Part shown: positions 35,509-44,984 of the stretch, piece by piece
How the letters are laid out: each line of letters opens with the position of its first letter
Numbering within the stretch: the first letter of the stretch is position 1
Assembly (NCBI RefSeq): GCF_001513955.1
Contig: NZ_KQ948145.1
Location: 152,212-216,211 of the forward strand
Reading direction: 5' to 3'
Length of the DNA stretch: 64,000 nt
Source: Streptomyces pseudovenezuelae
GTDB lineage: Bacteria > Actinomycetota > Actinomycetes > Streptomycetales > Streptomycetaceae
Translations under genes and position numbers: made by a program
The notes under the pieces: model-generated
Seen by the model: only the letters and a program-made list of their open reading frames with translations
What the model was told of the DNA's origin: nothing
Databases searched by the model: none

Positions 35509-35572
35509 AGCGGGTACTAGAGAAAGGACATGGAGGCGCTGTACGGTTTTTTTGTAGCGACCGCTAGAGAAA
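35509..35572. promoter_or_regulatory. direct-repeat operators between tetR and SDR genes
   Basis: AGCGGGTACTAGAGAAA at 35509-35525 and AGCGACCGCTAGAGAAA at 35556-35572 agree at 12-13 of 17 positions; the second contains the short palindrome AGCG-AC-CGCT. They sit in the divergent promoter region, 47 bp apart. Confidence 0.6.
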
Positions 35573-35586
35573 AGAGGGGCGACGGC

Positions 35587-36339
35587 ATGAGCGTGCTCAC
35601 GGGCAGGACGGCTCTGGTGACGGGGGCGAGCAGGGGCATCGGGCGGGGCATCGCCGAGCGCCTCGGGCGGGACGGTGCGCGGGTGGCGGTGCACTACGGC
35701 AGGAGTGAGGCGGCGGCGAAGGAGACGGTCGCCGCGATCGAGGCGACCGGCGGCTCCGCCTTCACCATCGGGGCCGACCTGGGGGCACCCGGAGCCGTCG
35801 ACGCTCTCTGGGAAGAGTTCGACCGGCACGCGGACGGGCTGGACATCCTGGTGAACAACGCGGGAATCGGATCCTCACGCCCGATCGAGGAGATCGACGA
35901 GAGGGAGTACGACCGGCTCTTCACGGTCAACGTGAAAGCGCCGTTCTTCCTGGTCAAGCAGGGGGCGATACGCCTGCGGGACGGCGGCCGCGTCATCAAC
36001 ATCTCCTCGGGACTCGCCCGCACGGCCGCCATGCCGCACAACATGGCCTACGCCATGACCAAGGGCGCACTGGACGTGTTCTCCCGGGATCTGTCCAAGA
36101 TCCTGGGCGCCCGGGGCATCAGGGTGAACTCGGTGGCACCCGGCCTGGTCGACACCGACAACACCGCCGCGTTCCTGCACGGCAGCGAGGACGGCTGGGC
36201 GCGGGCGGAGGCCTACTCGGCGCTCGGCCGGGTGGGGACCCCGGCCGAGGTCGCGGACGTGGTGGCGTTCCTCGCCTCGGACCAGGGGCGGTGGGTGACC
36301 GGGAGCTGGGTGGACGCCACGGGGGGCTCGATGCCGTGA
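35587..36339 (+). CDS. short-chain dehydrogenase/reductase
   Basis: 250 residues, classical SDR: nucleotide-binding TGASRGIGRGIA (residues about 12-23), NNAGIGSS, catalytic Ser in ISSGLA, and Tyr-Lys as YAMTKGALD (YxxxK, residues about 155-159). NAD(P)H-dependent oxidoreductase; substrate not assignable. ATG 35587. Divergent from the TetR gene and likely induced by its ligand. Convergent with the SIS gene, 15 bases apart. Confidence 0.93.
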   Translation: MSVLTGRTALVTGASRGIGRGIAERLGRDGARVAVHYGRSEAAAKETVAAIEATGGSAFTIGADLGAPGAVDALWEEFDRHADGLDILVNNAGIGSSRPIEEIDEREYDRLFTVNVKAPFFLVKQGAIRLRDGGRVINISSGLARTAAMPHNMAYAMTKGALDVFSRDLSKILGARGIRVNSVAPGLVDTDNTAAFLHGSEDGWARAEAYSALGRVGTPAEVADVVAFLASDQGRWVTGSWVDATGGSMP

Positions 36340-36354
36340 GCCGTCCGGCAGGGC

Positions 36355-37428
36355 TCAGTGCGTCTGCGTCACCTTCGCCAGGGCGCGCGGCGCGTCCGGG
36401 TCCTGGCCGCGGGCGATGGTCACCTCGTAGGCCAGCAGCTGGAGGGGAATGATCTCCAGGACGGGCTGGACCTCCTCGGCCACCCCGTCGGTGGGCAGGA
36501 CGAAGCCGGCCGACGCCTGCTCGACCTGGCTCCGGGGGCCGACCACCACCAGGTCCGCACCCCGGCCGCGCAGTCGGTCGAGGACGGGCTGCAGGGCCTC
36601 GCCGCCCTTGCCGTCGGTGACGACCGCGATGACCGGCGAGACGTTGTCGACCATGGCGAGGGGACCGTGGAGCAGATCGGCACCGGAGTAGGCGAGGGCG
36701 GGGATGTAGCTGGTCTCCATGAGCTTGAGGGCGGCTTCCTTGGCGGTGGGATAGCCGTAGCCGCGGGAGGTGATCACCATGCGCTCGGCGAAGCGGTAGC
36801 GGGCGGCGAGGGCGCGGACCTCGTCCTGCCGGGCGAGCAGTCCGGCGGCCAGGTCCGGCAGCACCTGGGCGGGTGCCCCGTCGCCGCCGCGCAGGCCTTC
36901 GACGAGGAGATAGAGCGCGAGGAGGGAGGCGGTATAGGTCTTGGTCGCGGGGAGGGCCTTCTCCGGTCCGGCCATGATGTCGACGTGGTACTCGGAGACG
37001 CCGGCCAGCGGGGAGTCCGGGTTGTTGGTCACCGCGAGGGTGAGGGCGCCGGCCTCGCGGGCGGCCCGGGTCGAGGCCACCAGGTCCGGGGAGCCGCCGG
37101 ACTGGCTGACGGTGACGACGAGGACATCGGTGAGGTCGGGGCGGGCGCCGTAGGCGGTGGTGGTGGACATGGAGGTCAGACCGCAGGGCAGGCCGAGGCG
37201 GACTTCGAGGAGGTACTTGGCGTAGAGGGCCGCATGGTCGGAGGTGCCGCGGGCGGTGAGCAGGACGAAGCGGGGCGCGCGGGCGGCGATCTCCTGGGCG
37301 ACCTTGCGGATCGCCGGGGCGCCCTCGTCCAGGATGCGGCGCAGGACGGCGGGCTGTTCGGCCATCTCGCGGGCCATGATCCGGCCGGGGAGTTCGCTCT
37401 GGGGGGCGGGTGTCGTGAGAGGGGTCAT
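36355..37428 (-). CDS. SIS-domain sugar-phosphate deaminase/isomerase-like protein
   Basis: 357 residues from ATG 37428. Two SIS domains as in the isomerase half of GlmS: first FVLLTARGTSDHAALYAKYL, VVTVSQSGGSPDLVASTRAA; second MVITSRGYGYPTAKEAALKL, MVDNVSPVIAVVTDGKGGEA. The amidotransferase half of GlmS is absent, so a glucosamine-6-phosphate deaminase (NagB-II) or related amino-sugar isomerase role is likely. It shares a promoter region containing a dre with nagB (divergent), linking it to GlcNAc metabolism under DasR. Confidence 0.9.
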   Translation of the reverse strand: MTPLTTPAPQSELPGRIMAREMAEQPAVLRRILDEGAPAIRKVAQEIAARAPRFVLLTARGTSDHAALYAKYLLEVRLGLPCGLTSMSTTTAYGARPDLTDVLVVTVSQSGGSPDLVASTRAAREAGALTLAVTNNPDSPLAGVSEYHVDIMAGPEKALPATKTYTASLLALYLLVEGLRGGDGAPAQVLPDLAAGLLARQDEVRALAARYRFAERMVITSRGYGYPTAKEAALKLMETSYIPALAYSGADLLHGPLAMVDNVSPVIAVVTDGKGGEALQPVLDRLRGRGADLVVVGPRSQVEQASAGFVLPTDGVAEEVQPVLEIIPLQLLAYEVTIARGQDPDAPRALAKVTQTH

Positions 37429-37537
37429 GGCCCTATTGCACTCCTCGTCGGGCTGCCTCGCGCGCAACGGCGGCCGTCCTTGAGATGGCGTGGGGACGGC
37501 CTTCGGGGACCTGGGCCGCGGAACCCGATTCTGTTAG

Positions 37538-37553
37538 ATTGGTCTAAACCACA
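37538..37553. promoter_or_regulatory. DasR-responsive element in nagB-SIS divergent region
   Basis: ATTGGTCTAAACCACA matches the dre consensus A(C/T)TGGTCTAGACCA(G/C)T closely. It lies about 85 bases before the nagB start and 110 bases before the SIS gene start, so one site may repress both genes. Confidence 0.9.
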
Positions 37554-37638
37554 TGGGCCGTACCGGGGTCCGGTCGAGCCCGCTCTGTTCAGACCGTTGC
37601 TACAGATCAGACCCTTTCCTCAGATCGGCAGGCCCAGC

Positions 37639-38424
37639 GTGGAAGTTGTCATCGTTCCGGACGCCAAGGCGGGTGGCGAGCTCATCGCCGAGGCCATGGC
37701 CCAGTTGCTCCGGCGCAAGCCCGACGCCCTGCTCGGCGTGGCCACCGGCTCCACCCCGCTGCCCATCTACGAGGCCCTGGCGGCCAAGGTGCGGTCCGGT
37801 GCCGTGGACACCTCGCGGGGCCGGATAGCCCAGCTCGACGAGTACGTGGGGCTGCCGGCCGAGCATCCGGAGTCCTACCGTTCGGTGCTGCGGCGCGAGG
37901 TGCTGGAGCCGCTGGGGATTCCGATGGCCTCCTTCATGGGGCCGGACGGGACGGCCCAGGACATCACCGGTGCCTGCCAGGCCTACGACGCGGCGCTGGC
38001 CGATGCCGGGGGCGTGGATCTGCAGCTGCTCGGGATCGGGACGGACGGGCACATCGGCTTCAACGAGCCGTGTTCCTCGCTGGCCTCGCGGACCCGGATC
38101 AAGACGCTGACCGAGCAGACACGGGTGGACAACGCGCGGTTCTTCGAGGGGGACATCTCGCAGGTGCCGCACCATGTGATCACTCAGGGGATCGGGACGA
38201 TTCTCGAGGCGCGGCATCTGGTGCTGCTCGCGACGGGTGAGGGCAAGGCGGACGCGGTGGCGGCGACGGTGGAGGGACCGGTCGCCGCGGTGTGTCCCGC
38301 GTCGGCGCTGCAGCTGCATCCGCATGCGACGGTGGTCGTGGACGAGGGGGCCGCCTCGAAGTTGAAGCTGGCGGACTACTTCCGGCACACGTTCGTCAAC
38401 AAGCCTGACTGGCAGGGGATCTAG
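37639..38424 (+). CDS. nagB: glucosamine-6-phosphate deaminase
   Basis: 261 residues from GTG 37639. NagB motifs: LGVATGSTPLPIYEALA near the N-terminus, RIAQLDEYVGLP (LDEY, catalytic Asp/Glu region) and LQLLGIGTDGHIGFNEPC with the catalytic Asp-Gly-His. Converts GlcN-6-P to fructose-6-P plus ammonia, the last step of GlcNAc use. GlcN-6-P is also the inducing ligand of DasR, which gives a feedback loop. A dre lies 85 bases upstream. Confidence 0.97.
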   Translation: MEVVIVPDAKAGGELIAEAMAQLLRRKPDALLGVATGSTPLPIYEALAAKVRSGAVDTSRGRIAQLDEYVGLPAEHPESYRSVLRREVLEPLGIPMASFMGPDGTAQDITGACQAYDAALADAGGVDLQLLGIGTDGHIGFNEPCSSLASRTRIKTLTEQTRVDNARFFEGDISQVPHHVITQGIGTILEARHLVLLATGEGKADAVAATVEGPVAAVCPASALQLHPHATVVVDEGAASKLKLADYFRHTFVNKPDWQGI

Positions 38425-38449
38425 GGCGGGCTCCCGCTCCCCGGGCGAA

Positions 38450-38488
38450 GACAGGTGCCGGTCCCCTCGAAGGGAACCGGCACCTGTC
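38450..38488. terminator. bidirectional hairpin terminator
   Basis: 13-bp stem GACAGGTGCCGGT (38450-38462) with ACCGGCACCTGTC (38476-38488), extended by a CCCT/AGGG inner stem. Between convergent nagB and dasD. Confidence 0.9.
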
Positions 38489-38500
38489 CTGTCGTGGGGC

Positions 38501-39985
38501 CTACTCCCCCGCGATGACCTCCGCCGCAGCCCTGCCGCACACCCTTGCCGCGCCGTGGGTCGCGATGTGCAGGGCTCCTCGGGCCGGGGCCTGGGGCAGG
38601 CCCATTTCGATCACGACGGTGTCGGGGCGGGTGCGGAGGACGGTGCCCAGGGCGGCCCCCATCCAGGGGTGGCGGTGTTCGTCGCGGACCACGGCCACGA
38701 TGCGGCGGGGGCCGGCCGCGGCCAGGGTGGCGAGGCCCGCGTCCTCGCCGGCGAAGCTGCCCGTTTCCGTGCCGGGGAGCAGACGGGCGAGTTCGGCGGC
38801 CACGCCCCAGGGCGTCTCGTCGCCCACGGCCACATTGGCGACCGGGGTGAAGGCGGCGACGTAGGGCGCCTCGGTGAGGGGGGTGAAGCCGTCCGCGCCG
38901 GTGATGCGCAGCGCCCTTCGGGCCGCGCGCAGTCCCACCTCCTCGTCGGCCGGCAACTGGGCGTCGGCGGCGCCGGCGGCCGTCCAGTGGGCCAGGGTGC
39001 GGACGCGTTCCGCCGCTTGCGCGAGCCGCTCCTCGGGGAGTTCGCCCGAGCGGACCGCCGAGACCAGGGCGTCGCGCAGGCGCCGTACCGTCTCGTCGTC
39101 GGCCAGGCCGCCGCCCACGCAGATCGCGTCGGCGCCGGCGGCGACCGCCAGGACGCTGCCGCGCTCGATGCCGTAGGTGCCGGCGATGGCCTGCATCTCC
39201 ATGCCGTCGGTGACGATGAGGCCGGTGTAGCCGAGTTCGCCGCGCAGCAGGTCGGTCAGCACCCTGTGGGACAGGGTGGCCGGGAGGTCCGGGTCCAGGG
39301 CGGGGACCAGGATGTGGGCGGTCATCACCGCGCGGGTTCCGGCGGCGATGGCCGCGCGGAAGGGCCGCAGTTCCCGTTCCAGCAGTACCGACTCGTCCGC
39401 GTCGATGCGCGGCAGGGCGTGGTGGGAGTCGGTCGCGGTGTCGCCGTGGCCCGGGAAGTGCTTGGTGCAGGCCGCGACGCCCGCCGACTGCAGGCCGGTG
39501 ACATAGGCCGCCGTGTGCCGGGCGGCCAGTTCGGAGGAGGCGCCGAAGGAGCGGACGCCGATCACCGGGTTGGAGGGGTTGGAGTTCACGTCGGCCGACG
39601 GGGCCCAGTTGAGGTTGACCCCGCAGGCGGCGAGGCGGCGGCCGAGCTCGGCGGCCACCTTCCTCGTCAGTTCCAGGTCGTCCACCGCGCCGAGGGCGTG
39701 GTTGCCGGGGAAGGACGAGCCGGTGCGCACCTCCAGGCGGGTGACGTCACCGCCCTCCTCGTCGATGGCGACCAGGACGTCGTCGCGTTCGGCGCGCAAC
39801 TGGGCGGTCAGGGAAGCCAGTTGTTCCGGGGAGGCGATGTTGCGGCCGAACAGGCCGACCGAGGCGAGGCCCTCGCCGAGGCGGCGCAGCAGCCAGTCGG
39901 GGGCGGTGGTGCCGGTGAAGCCGGGCTGGAGGACGGTGAGGGCGTCCCGCGTCAGTGTGTCTGTGCCGCTGGCGAATGTCGTCAT
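38501..39985 (-). CDS. dasD: GH3 beta-N-acetylglucosaminidase
   Basis: 494 residues from ATG 39985 (MTTFASGTDTLTRDALTVLQ). GH3 (NagZ-like) catalytic domain: VAIDEEGGDVTRL, the KHFPGHGDTATDSHHALP signature with the His/Asp dyad, and the nucleophile Asp in LIVTDGMEMQAI. A C-terminal (alpha/beta) domain follows. No signal peptide, so it should cleave imported chitobiose in the cytosol. Starts 8 bases after dasC stop, so it is the last gene of the dasABC operon. Confidence 0.93.
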   Translation of the reverse strand: MTTFASGTDTLTRDALTVLQPGFTGTTAPDWLLRRLGEGLASVGLFGRNIASPEQLASLTAQLRAERDDVLVAIDEEGGDVTRLEVRTGSSFPGNHALGAVDDLELTRKVAAELGRRLAACGVNLNWAPSADVNSNPSNPVIGVRSFGASSELAARHTAAYVTGLQSAGVAACTKHFPGHGDTATDSHHALPRIDADESVLLERELRPFRAAIAAGTRAVMTAHILVPALDPDLPATLSHRVLTDLLRGELGYTGLIVTDGMEMQAIAGTYGIERGSVLAVAAGADAICVGGGLADDETVRRLRDALVSAVRSGELPEERLAQAAERVRTLAHWTAAGAADAQLPADEEVGLRAARRALRITGADGFTPLTEAPYVAAFTPVANVAVGDETPWGVAAELARLLPGTETGSFAGEDAGLATLAAAGPRRIVAVVRDEHRHPWMGAALGTVLRTRPDTVVIEMGLPQAPARGALHIATHGAARVCGRAAAEVIAGE

Positions 39986-39993
39986 CGGGGGCG

Positions 39994-40845
39994 TTATCCC
40001 TTCACGGCGCCCGCGGTGAGACCCGCGGCCATCTTGCGCTGGACGAGGAGGAAGAGGACCACGATCGGCACGGCCATCATGGTGGAACCGGCCATCATCG
40101 GGGCGTATTCGGTGCCGTGTTTGGTGGTGAAGTTGCCGAGCCAGACGGTCGCGGTCTGGTTCTTCTGGCTGAGCAGCATGAGGGCGTAGAGGTATTCGTT
40201 CCAGGCCTGGATGAAGCCGTAGACCGAGGTGGCGACCATGCCGGGGGCCAGCAGCGGGAAGACCACCCGCAGGAAGGCGCCGGTGGGGGAACAGCCGTCG
40301 ACCATCGCCGCCTCCTCCAGTTCCTTCGGGATGTTGACGATGAAGCCGCGCAGCGTCCACACCGTGAAGGGGAGGATGAAGGTCAGGTAGGTGATGATCA
40401 GCCCCGACAGCTTGTCGTACTGGTCGAGGTCGTTCAGGAGCAGGAAGACCGGGATGATCATCGCGACCAGCGGGATCATCTGGACCGCGAGGATGCCCAC
40501 GATCACGATCTTCCGGCCGCGGAAGGAGAAGCGGGAGATGGCGAGGGCGCCGAGCGTGCCGACGACGATGCCGATCGCGACGACCGCCAGGGAGACGATC
40601 AGGCTGCGGCCGACCGGGCCCCAGAAGTCGGCGATGTCCAGCGCGCGGCTGAAGTTGGAGAAGGTGATGCCGGTGGGCAGCAGGCTCGGGTCCGGGTCGA
40701 TCGCGTCCTTCGCCGGTTTGAACGCCGTGTTGAGCATCCAGTAGACGGGGAAGCCGGCCGTCACGAAGACGAGGAGGCCGAGAAGGTTCCAGCCGGCCTT
40801 GGACTTCCCGCGGCGACGGCCGCCGGCCTGGGCGAGCGCGCTCAT
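39994..40845 (-). CDS. dasC: N,N'-diacetylchitobiose ABC transporter permease DasC
   Basis: 283 residues. MalG-type permease with six predicted helices (GLLVFVTAGFPVYWMLNTAF, SLIVSLAVVAIGIVVGTLGA and others) and the EAA loop (EEAAMVDGCSPTGAFLRVVF). ATG 40845 overlaps the dasB stop (ATGA). Heterodimer with DasB. Known S. coelicolor DasABC imports chitobiose. The ATPase is expected to be the shared MsiK, which is not in this window. Confidence 0.95.
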   Translation of the reverse strand: MSALAQAGGRRRGKSKAGWNLLGLLVFVTAGFPVYWMLNTAFKPAKDAIDPDPSLLPTGITFSNFSRALDIADFWGPVGRSLIVSLAVVAIGIVVGTLGALAISRFSFRGRKIVIVGILAVQMIPLVAMIIPVFLLLNDLDQYDKLSGLIITYLTFILPFTVWTLRGFIVNIPKELEEAAMVDGCSPTGAFLRVVFPLLAPGMVATSVYGFIQAWNEYLYALMLLSQKNQTATVWLGNFTTKHGTEYAPMMAGSTMMAVPIVVLFLLVQRKMAAGLTAGAVKG

Positions 40846-41822
40846 TCGACCTCTCCGATCTTCAGCATCTGACGCATGTAGACGGCGACGACCCCGAGCA
40901 GCAGGAGCACGGTGAGCAGGGCGATCGCCGAGCCCTGCGCGTAGTCGTTGACCACGAAGGCACGGTCGTAGGAGTAGGTGGTCAGGAGCTGGAACTCCTC
41001 CTCGGGGTGGCCGTTGCGCATCACGAACACCTGCGGGAAGACGCCCATGTCCCAGATCACCGACAGGGTCGTGAGCATCACGATGATCGGCTTGAGGACG
41101 GGCACGGTGACGTACCGGAAGACTCCCCAGGCGCTCGCTCCGTCCAGCCGGGCCGCCTCTTCCAGTTCCGCCGGGACCTGGGTGAGGCCGGCGCTGAGCG
41201 TGATGACGACGAAGGGCACCGCGCCCCACACCACGAGCAGCATGATCACGGCCAGGCCCTGGGGGCCGCTGGCGAACCAGTTGTGGCCGATCATCTCGAC
41301 GCCGGGCAGCTTGCTGAGCAGCGCGTTGAGGATGCCGTAGTCCGCGTCGAACAGCCACTTGAAGACCGTGGTGGCGACGATGATCGGCATGCCCCAGCTG
41401 GCCACCAGGGCGATGTTGACGAGGGTCTTCACCCAGCCGGAGACCCGTTGGAGCAGCAGGGCGATCAGCATGCCCGCGACCATGGTGAAGATGACGCAGC
41501 CGGCCGCGAAGACGACGGTCCGGACGACGACCGCCCAGAACTCGCTGTCGCCCAGCACGCCCGTGAAATTGTCGAAGCCGACCCACTCGGCCGGCTGGAA
41601 GCCCCACAGCTGGGACTGCCCGAACTTCTGGAAGGACAGGCCGACCAGACGGACCAGCGGATAGCCGAGGACCAGCACCAGGATCAGCAGGCAGGGGGCG
41701 AGCAGCAGCCACGGGGTGGCGCTGAAGGTCCGCTTTCTGCTCGACGGGGCCGGCCTGGACGGCGGCGGTACCGACATCGGCGGTGGCACCTCGGTGGGGG
41801 TGGTCGTGTCTGCGGCACTCAT
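40842..41822 (-). CDS. dasB: N,N'-diacetylchitobiose ABC transporter permease DasB
   Basis: 326 residues from ATG 41822. A Pro-rich N-terminus (TPTEVPPPMSVPPP) precedes a MalF-type permease with six helices (LLLAPCLLILVLVLGYPLV is the first) and an EAA loop (EEAARLDGASAWGVFRYVTV). Separated from dasA by a 151-bp spacer that contains tandem repeats and a hairpin. The overlapping dasC start argues for coupled translation. Confidence 0.95.
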   Translation of the reverse strand: MSAADTTTPTEVPPPMSVPPPSRPAPSSRKRTFSATPWLLLAPCLLILVLVLGYPLVRLVGLSFQKFGQSQLWGFQPAEWVGFDNFTGVLGDSEFWAVVVRTVVFAAGCVIFTMVAGMLIALLLQRVSGWVKTLVNIALVASWGMPIIVATTVFKWLFDADYGILNALLSKLPGVEMIGHNWFASGPQGLAVIMLLVVWGAVPFVVITLSAGLTQVPAELEEAARLDGASAWGVFRYVTVPVLKPIIVMLTTLSVIWDMGVFPQVFVMRNGHPEEEFQLLTTYSYDRAFVVNDYAQGSAIALLTVLLLLGVVAVYMRQMLKIGEVE

Positions 41823-41849
41823 GGCGCGCTCCTCAGCGGTCCCTCTGGT

Positions 41850-41967
41850 CGTACGAAAGCGAAGCCCGTACGCCGTACGAAAGCGAAGCCCGCACGGCGG
41901 CACGGGAAGCAGAAACCCGTACGGCGGTACGGGAAGCAGGGCCCCGCCGGTCTCAACGGGGCCCTGC
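41850..41967 (-). repeat. tandem repeats and attenuator-like hairpin in dasA-dasB spacer
   Basis: Four diverging copies of a 24-27 bp unit (41850-41873, 41874-41897, 41898-41924, then a partial copy) bring in CGTACG-type palindromes at the junctions. On the dasA side, GCAGGGCCCCG (41936-41946) pairs with CGGGGCCCTGC (41957-41967), an 11-bp stem seven bases past the dasA stop. Such a hairpin could cut transcription or protect the dasA mRNA, allowing more binding protein than permease. Confidence 0.75.
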
Positions 41968-41973
41968 CTGCGG

Positions 41974-43257
41974 TCACTTGGTGTTGATGACCTTGTCGAT
42001 CGCGGTGTCCGCGTCCTTCGCGGCGGCCTCGACCGACTTCTTGCCGGTGCCGATGTTCTGGAGCATGGTCTGCAGGACCTGCGCCTTCTCGACCTGGCCC
42101 CAGCCGGGAGCCATCGGCACGAACCAGTTGGACTCGGCCGCGGTGGCCGGGACCGCGGTCGCCGGGTCGTTCTTCAGGGTGGCGAGGTCGGTCTTGTTGT
42201 TGGGCAGGTTGCCCTTGGCCATCAGGCCCTTCTGGCCGGAGGGACCGGTGAACGCGTTGATCCACTCGGCGGCGACGGCCTGCGCCTTCGACTTCACCGG
42301 CACGGCGAGGTCCGAACCGCCCAGGAACACCGGCATGTTCTTGCCGGACGGGCCGGGCATCACGAAGTTCTGGAGGTTGTCCTTGAGCTTGCCGGTCTTG
42401 TCGTTCTTCGGGTCGGCGGAGGTCGCGCCCTCCCAGGCCGCGCCGAAGATCATGCCGGACTTGCCCTGGCCGTAGACGATGTAGCGGTCGGACTCGTCCT
42501 TGGTCTTGTCGCCGTGCATGTACTTGTCGACGACGTTCTTGAACTCGGTGAGGCCCTTGACCGACTCGGGCGAGGAGAGGTTGGCCTTCCACTGACCGCC
42601 GGACTCGACCGCGATGGAGCCGCCGGCGTCGTAGACGAAGGACATGGCCGCGTACCAGTCACGGGTGGGCTGGTACCAGGCGGAGAACTTGTCGCCCTCC
42701 TTCTTCTGGACCTTGTCCAGGGCGGCGGTGAGCTCCGCGTAGGTCTTCGGGGTGGACTTGACGCCGACGGAGGCGAAGACGTCCTTGCGCCAGTTGCCGA
42801 CCCGGCCGCCCGCGTAGTACGGGACGCCGTAGGTCTTGCCGTCGTAGGTCACCGAGGCCTTGAGGCCGTCGAGCCAGGCGGACGAGTTGGTGAACTTCGA
42901 GGTGTCCAGGGGCGCGAAGGCGCCCTTGACCATGTAGCCCAGCATCTCGGTGTTGCCCATCTCGACCACGTCGGGGGCCTTGTCGGTGGCGAGGACCGCG
43001 TCGAGCTTGGTGTTCTTGTCGGGCCAGCCGTAGTACTCGTGGTTGATCTTGATGCCGGGGTGCTTCTTCTGGACCGCCGCGTCCGCGGCCTTCACCAGCT
43101 CGGGCCAGTTGTTCTGGGCGTCGACGGTGAGCCAGACGGTCAGCTCCTTGGCGTCCGCGCCGCTGTTGTCCGAACTTCCGCTGTCGCTGCCCCCACACGC
43201 CGCGACGGTGACCACCATGCCCGCGATACCGATCGCGGCTATCAGCTTGCGCTTCAC
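41974..43257 (-). CDS. dasA: chitobiose-binding lipoprotein DasA
   Basis: 427 residues from GTG 43257 with GGAGGGTGGC upstream. Lipoprotein signal (MKRKLIAAIGIAGMVVTVAAC; lipobox VAAC, Cys21), then a family 1 sugar-binding protein (WLTVDAQNNWPELVKAADAA, APDVVEMGNTEMLGYMVKGA, GVPYYAGGRVGNWRKDVFAS). Captures N,N'-diacetylchitobiose for DasBC. Divergent from dasR with four dre matches between them. In S. coelicolor, dasA is strongly repressed by DasR and affects development. Confidence 0.97.
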   Translation of the reverse strand: MKRKLIAAIGIAGMVVTVAACGGSDSGSSDNSGADAKELTVWLTVDAQNNWPELVKAADAAVQKKHPGIKINHEYYGWPDKNTKLDAVLATDKAPDVVEMGNTEMLGYMVKGAFAPLDTSKFTNSSAWLDGLKASVTYDGKTYGVPYYAGGRVGNWRKDVFASVGVKSTPKTYAELTAALDKVQKKEGDKFSAWYQPTRDWYAAMSFVYDAGGSIAVESGGQWKANLSSPESVKGLTEFKNVVDKYMHGDKTKDESDRYIVYGQGKSGMIFGAAWEGATSADPKNDKTGKLKDNLQNFVMPGPSGKNMPVFLGGSDLAVPVKSKAQAVAAEWINAFTGPSGQKGLMAKGNLPNNKTDLATLKNDPATAVPATAAESNWFVPMAPGWGQVEKAQVLQTMLQNIGTGKKSVEAAAKDADTAIDKVINTK

Positions 43258-44328
<1,071 letters not shown>

Positions 44329-44735
44329 AACCCGCCCAGGGCGCGGGGCTGTATCGATCTGCGGCTCCAACGCGTGGGCGCGACAAGCCACGACGGCGCC
44401 GCAGACGCACCACGCACCACGCACCCCGGACACGCACACGGTGTAGCGCACTGCCGCATCCTGCTCTACGGTCCTCCCGACTCCGTCTGGACGGGAGGAC
44501 CTCGTCGTCCTGGTCGGCGCCGCCGGCCGGTCCGTGCTCGCGCTCGCCCGGGGCGAGTCACCCGAGGGCTCCGGTGCAGGGATTCCGCTGCTGCCGAAGG
44601 CTGTTCCGGTGGCGGCTTCACAGAATCGACATACCGATATGCGGACGAGGTCTTCCGCTGTCGCGACACCAGCGCCTAGATTGCCTGCGCGTTACAGGTG
44701 ATCAACGCTGATCAGTGAGGGGTAGGAGACGCGAC
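44329..44735. other. 407-bp intergenic region with a dispersed repeat copy
   Basis: From about 44335 to 44415 there is a copy of the dispersed intergenic element (GGGCGCGGGGCTGTATCGAT, then GCGGCTCC, then GGGCGCGACAAGCCACGACG). It matches the copy at about 46600. The remaining sequence includes the promoter region for the DUF3311 gene: a CGGCTTCACAGAATCG tract and GATCAACGCTGATC (44700-44713), a short inverted repeat near GGGGTAGGAG. No additional gene. Confidence 0.65.
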
Positions 44736-44984
44736 ATGTCGGATGCACCTGAAGTGAGACCGGTGGTGACACCGGTGCGGGTGGTGATCGCCATCTGCCT
44801 GCTCGCCCCGTTCGTGGCGATGCTGTGGGTGGGCTCGTACGCCAAGACCGACCCCACGTTCATCGGCATCCCGTTCTTCTACTGGTACCAGATGCTGTGG
44901 GTGCTGATCTCCACCGCGCTGACGATGACCGCGTACCAGCTCTGGCAGCGTGACCAGCGCGCCCGTCGTGGAGGTACCAAGTGA
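44736..44984 (+). CDS. DUF3311 small membrane protein
   Basis: 82 residues with two membrane helices (VVIAICLLAPFVAMLWVGSY and MLWVLISTALTMTAYQLW) and a basic tail. Family DUF3311 members typically sit directly upstream of SSS-family transporters and may be small subunits. ATG 44736 follows GGAG. Its TGA overlaps the symporter start (GTGA). Confidence 0.9.
   Translation: MSDAPEVRPVVTPVRVVIAICLLAPFVAMLWVGSYAKTDPTFIGIPFFYWYQMLWVLISTALTMTAYQLWQRDQRARRGGTK

Noticed and set aside
38501..40360. Longer dasD start at 40360
   Set aside because: The upstream portion overlaps dasC in another frame and lacks GH3 sequence. ATG 39985 follows dasC directly and starts the conserved domain.
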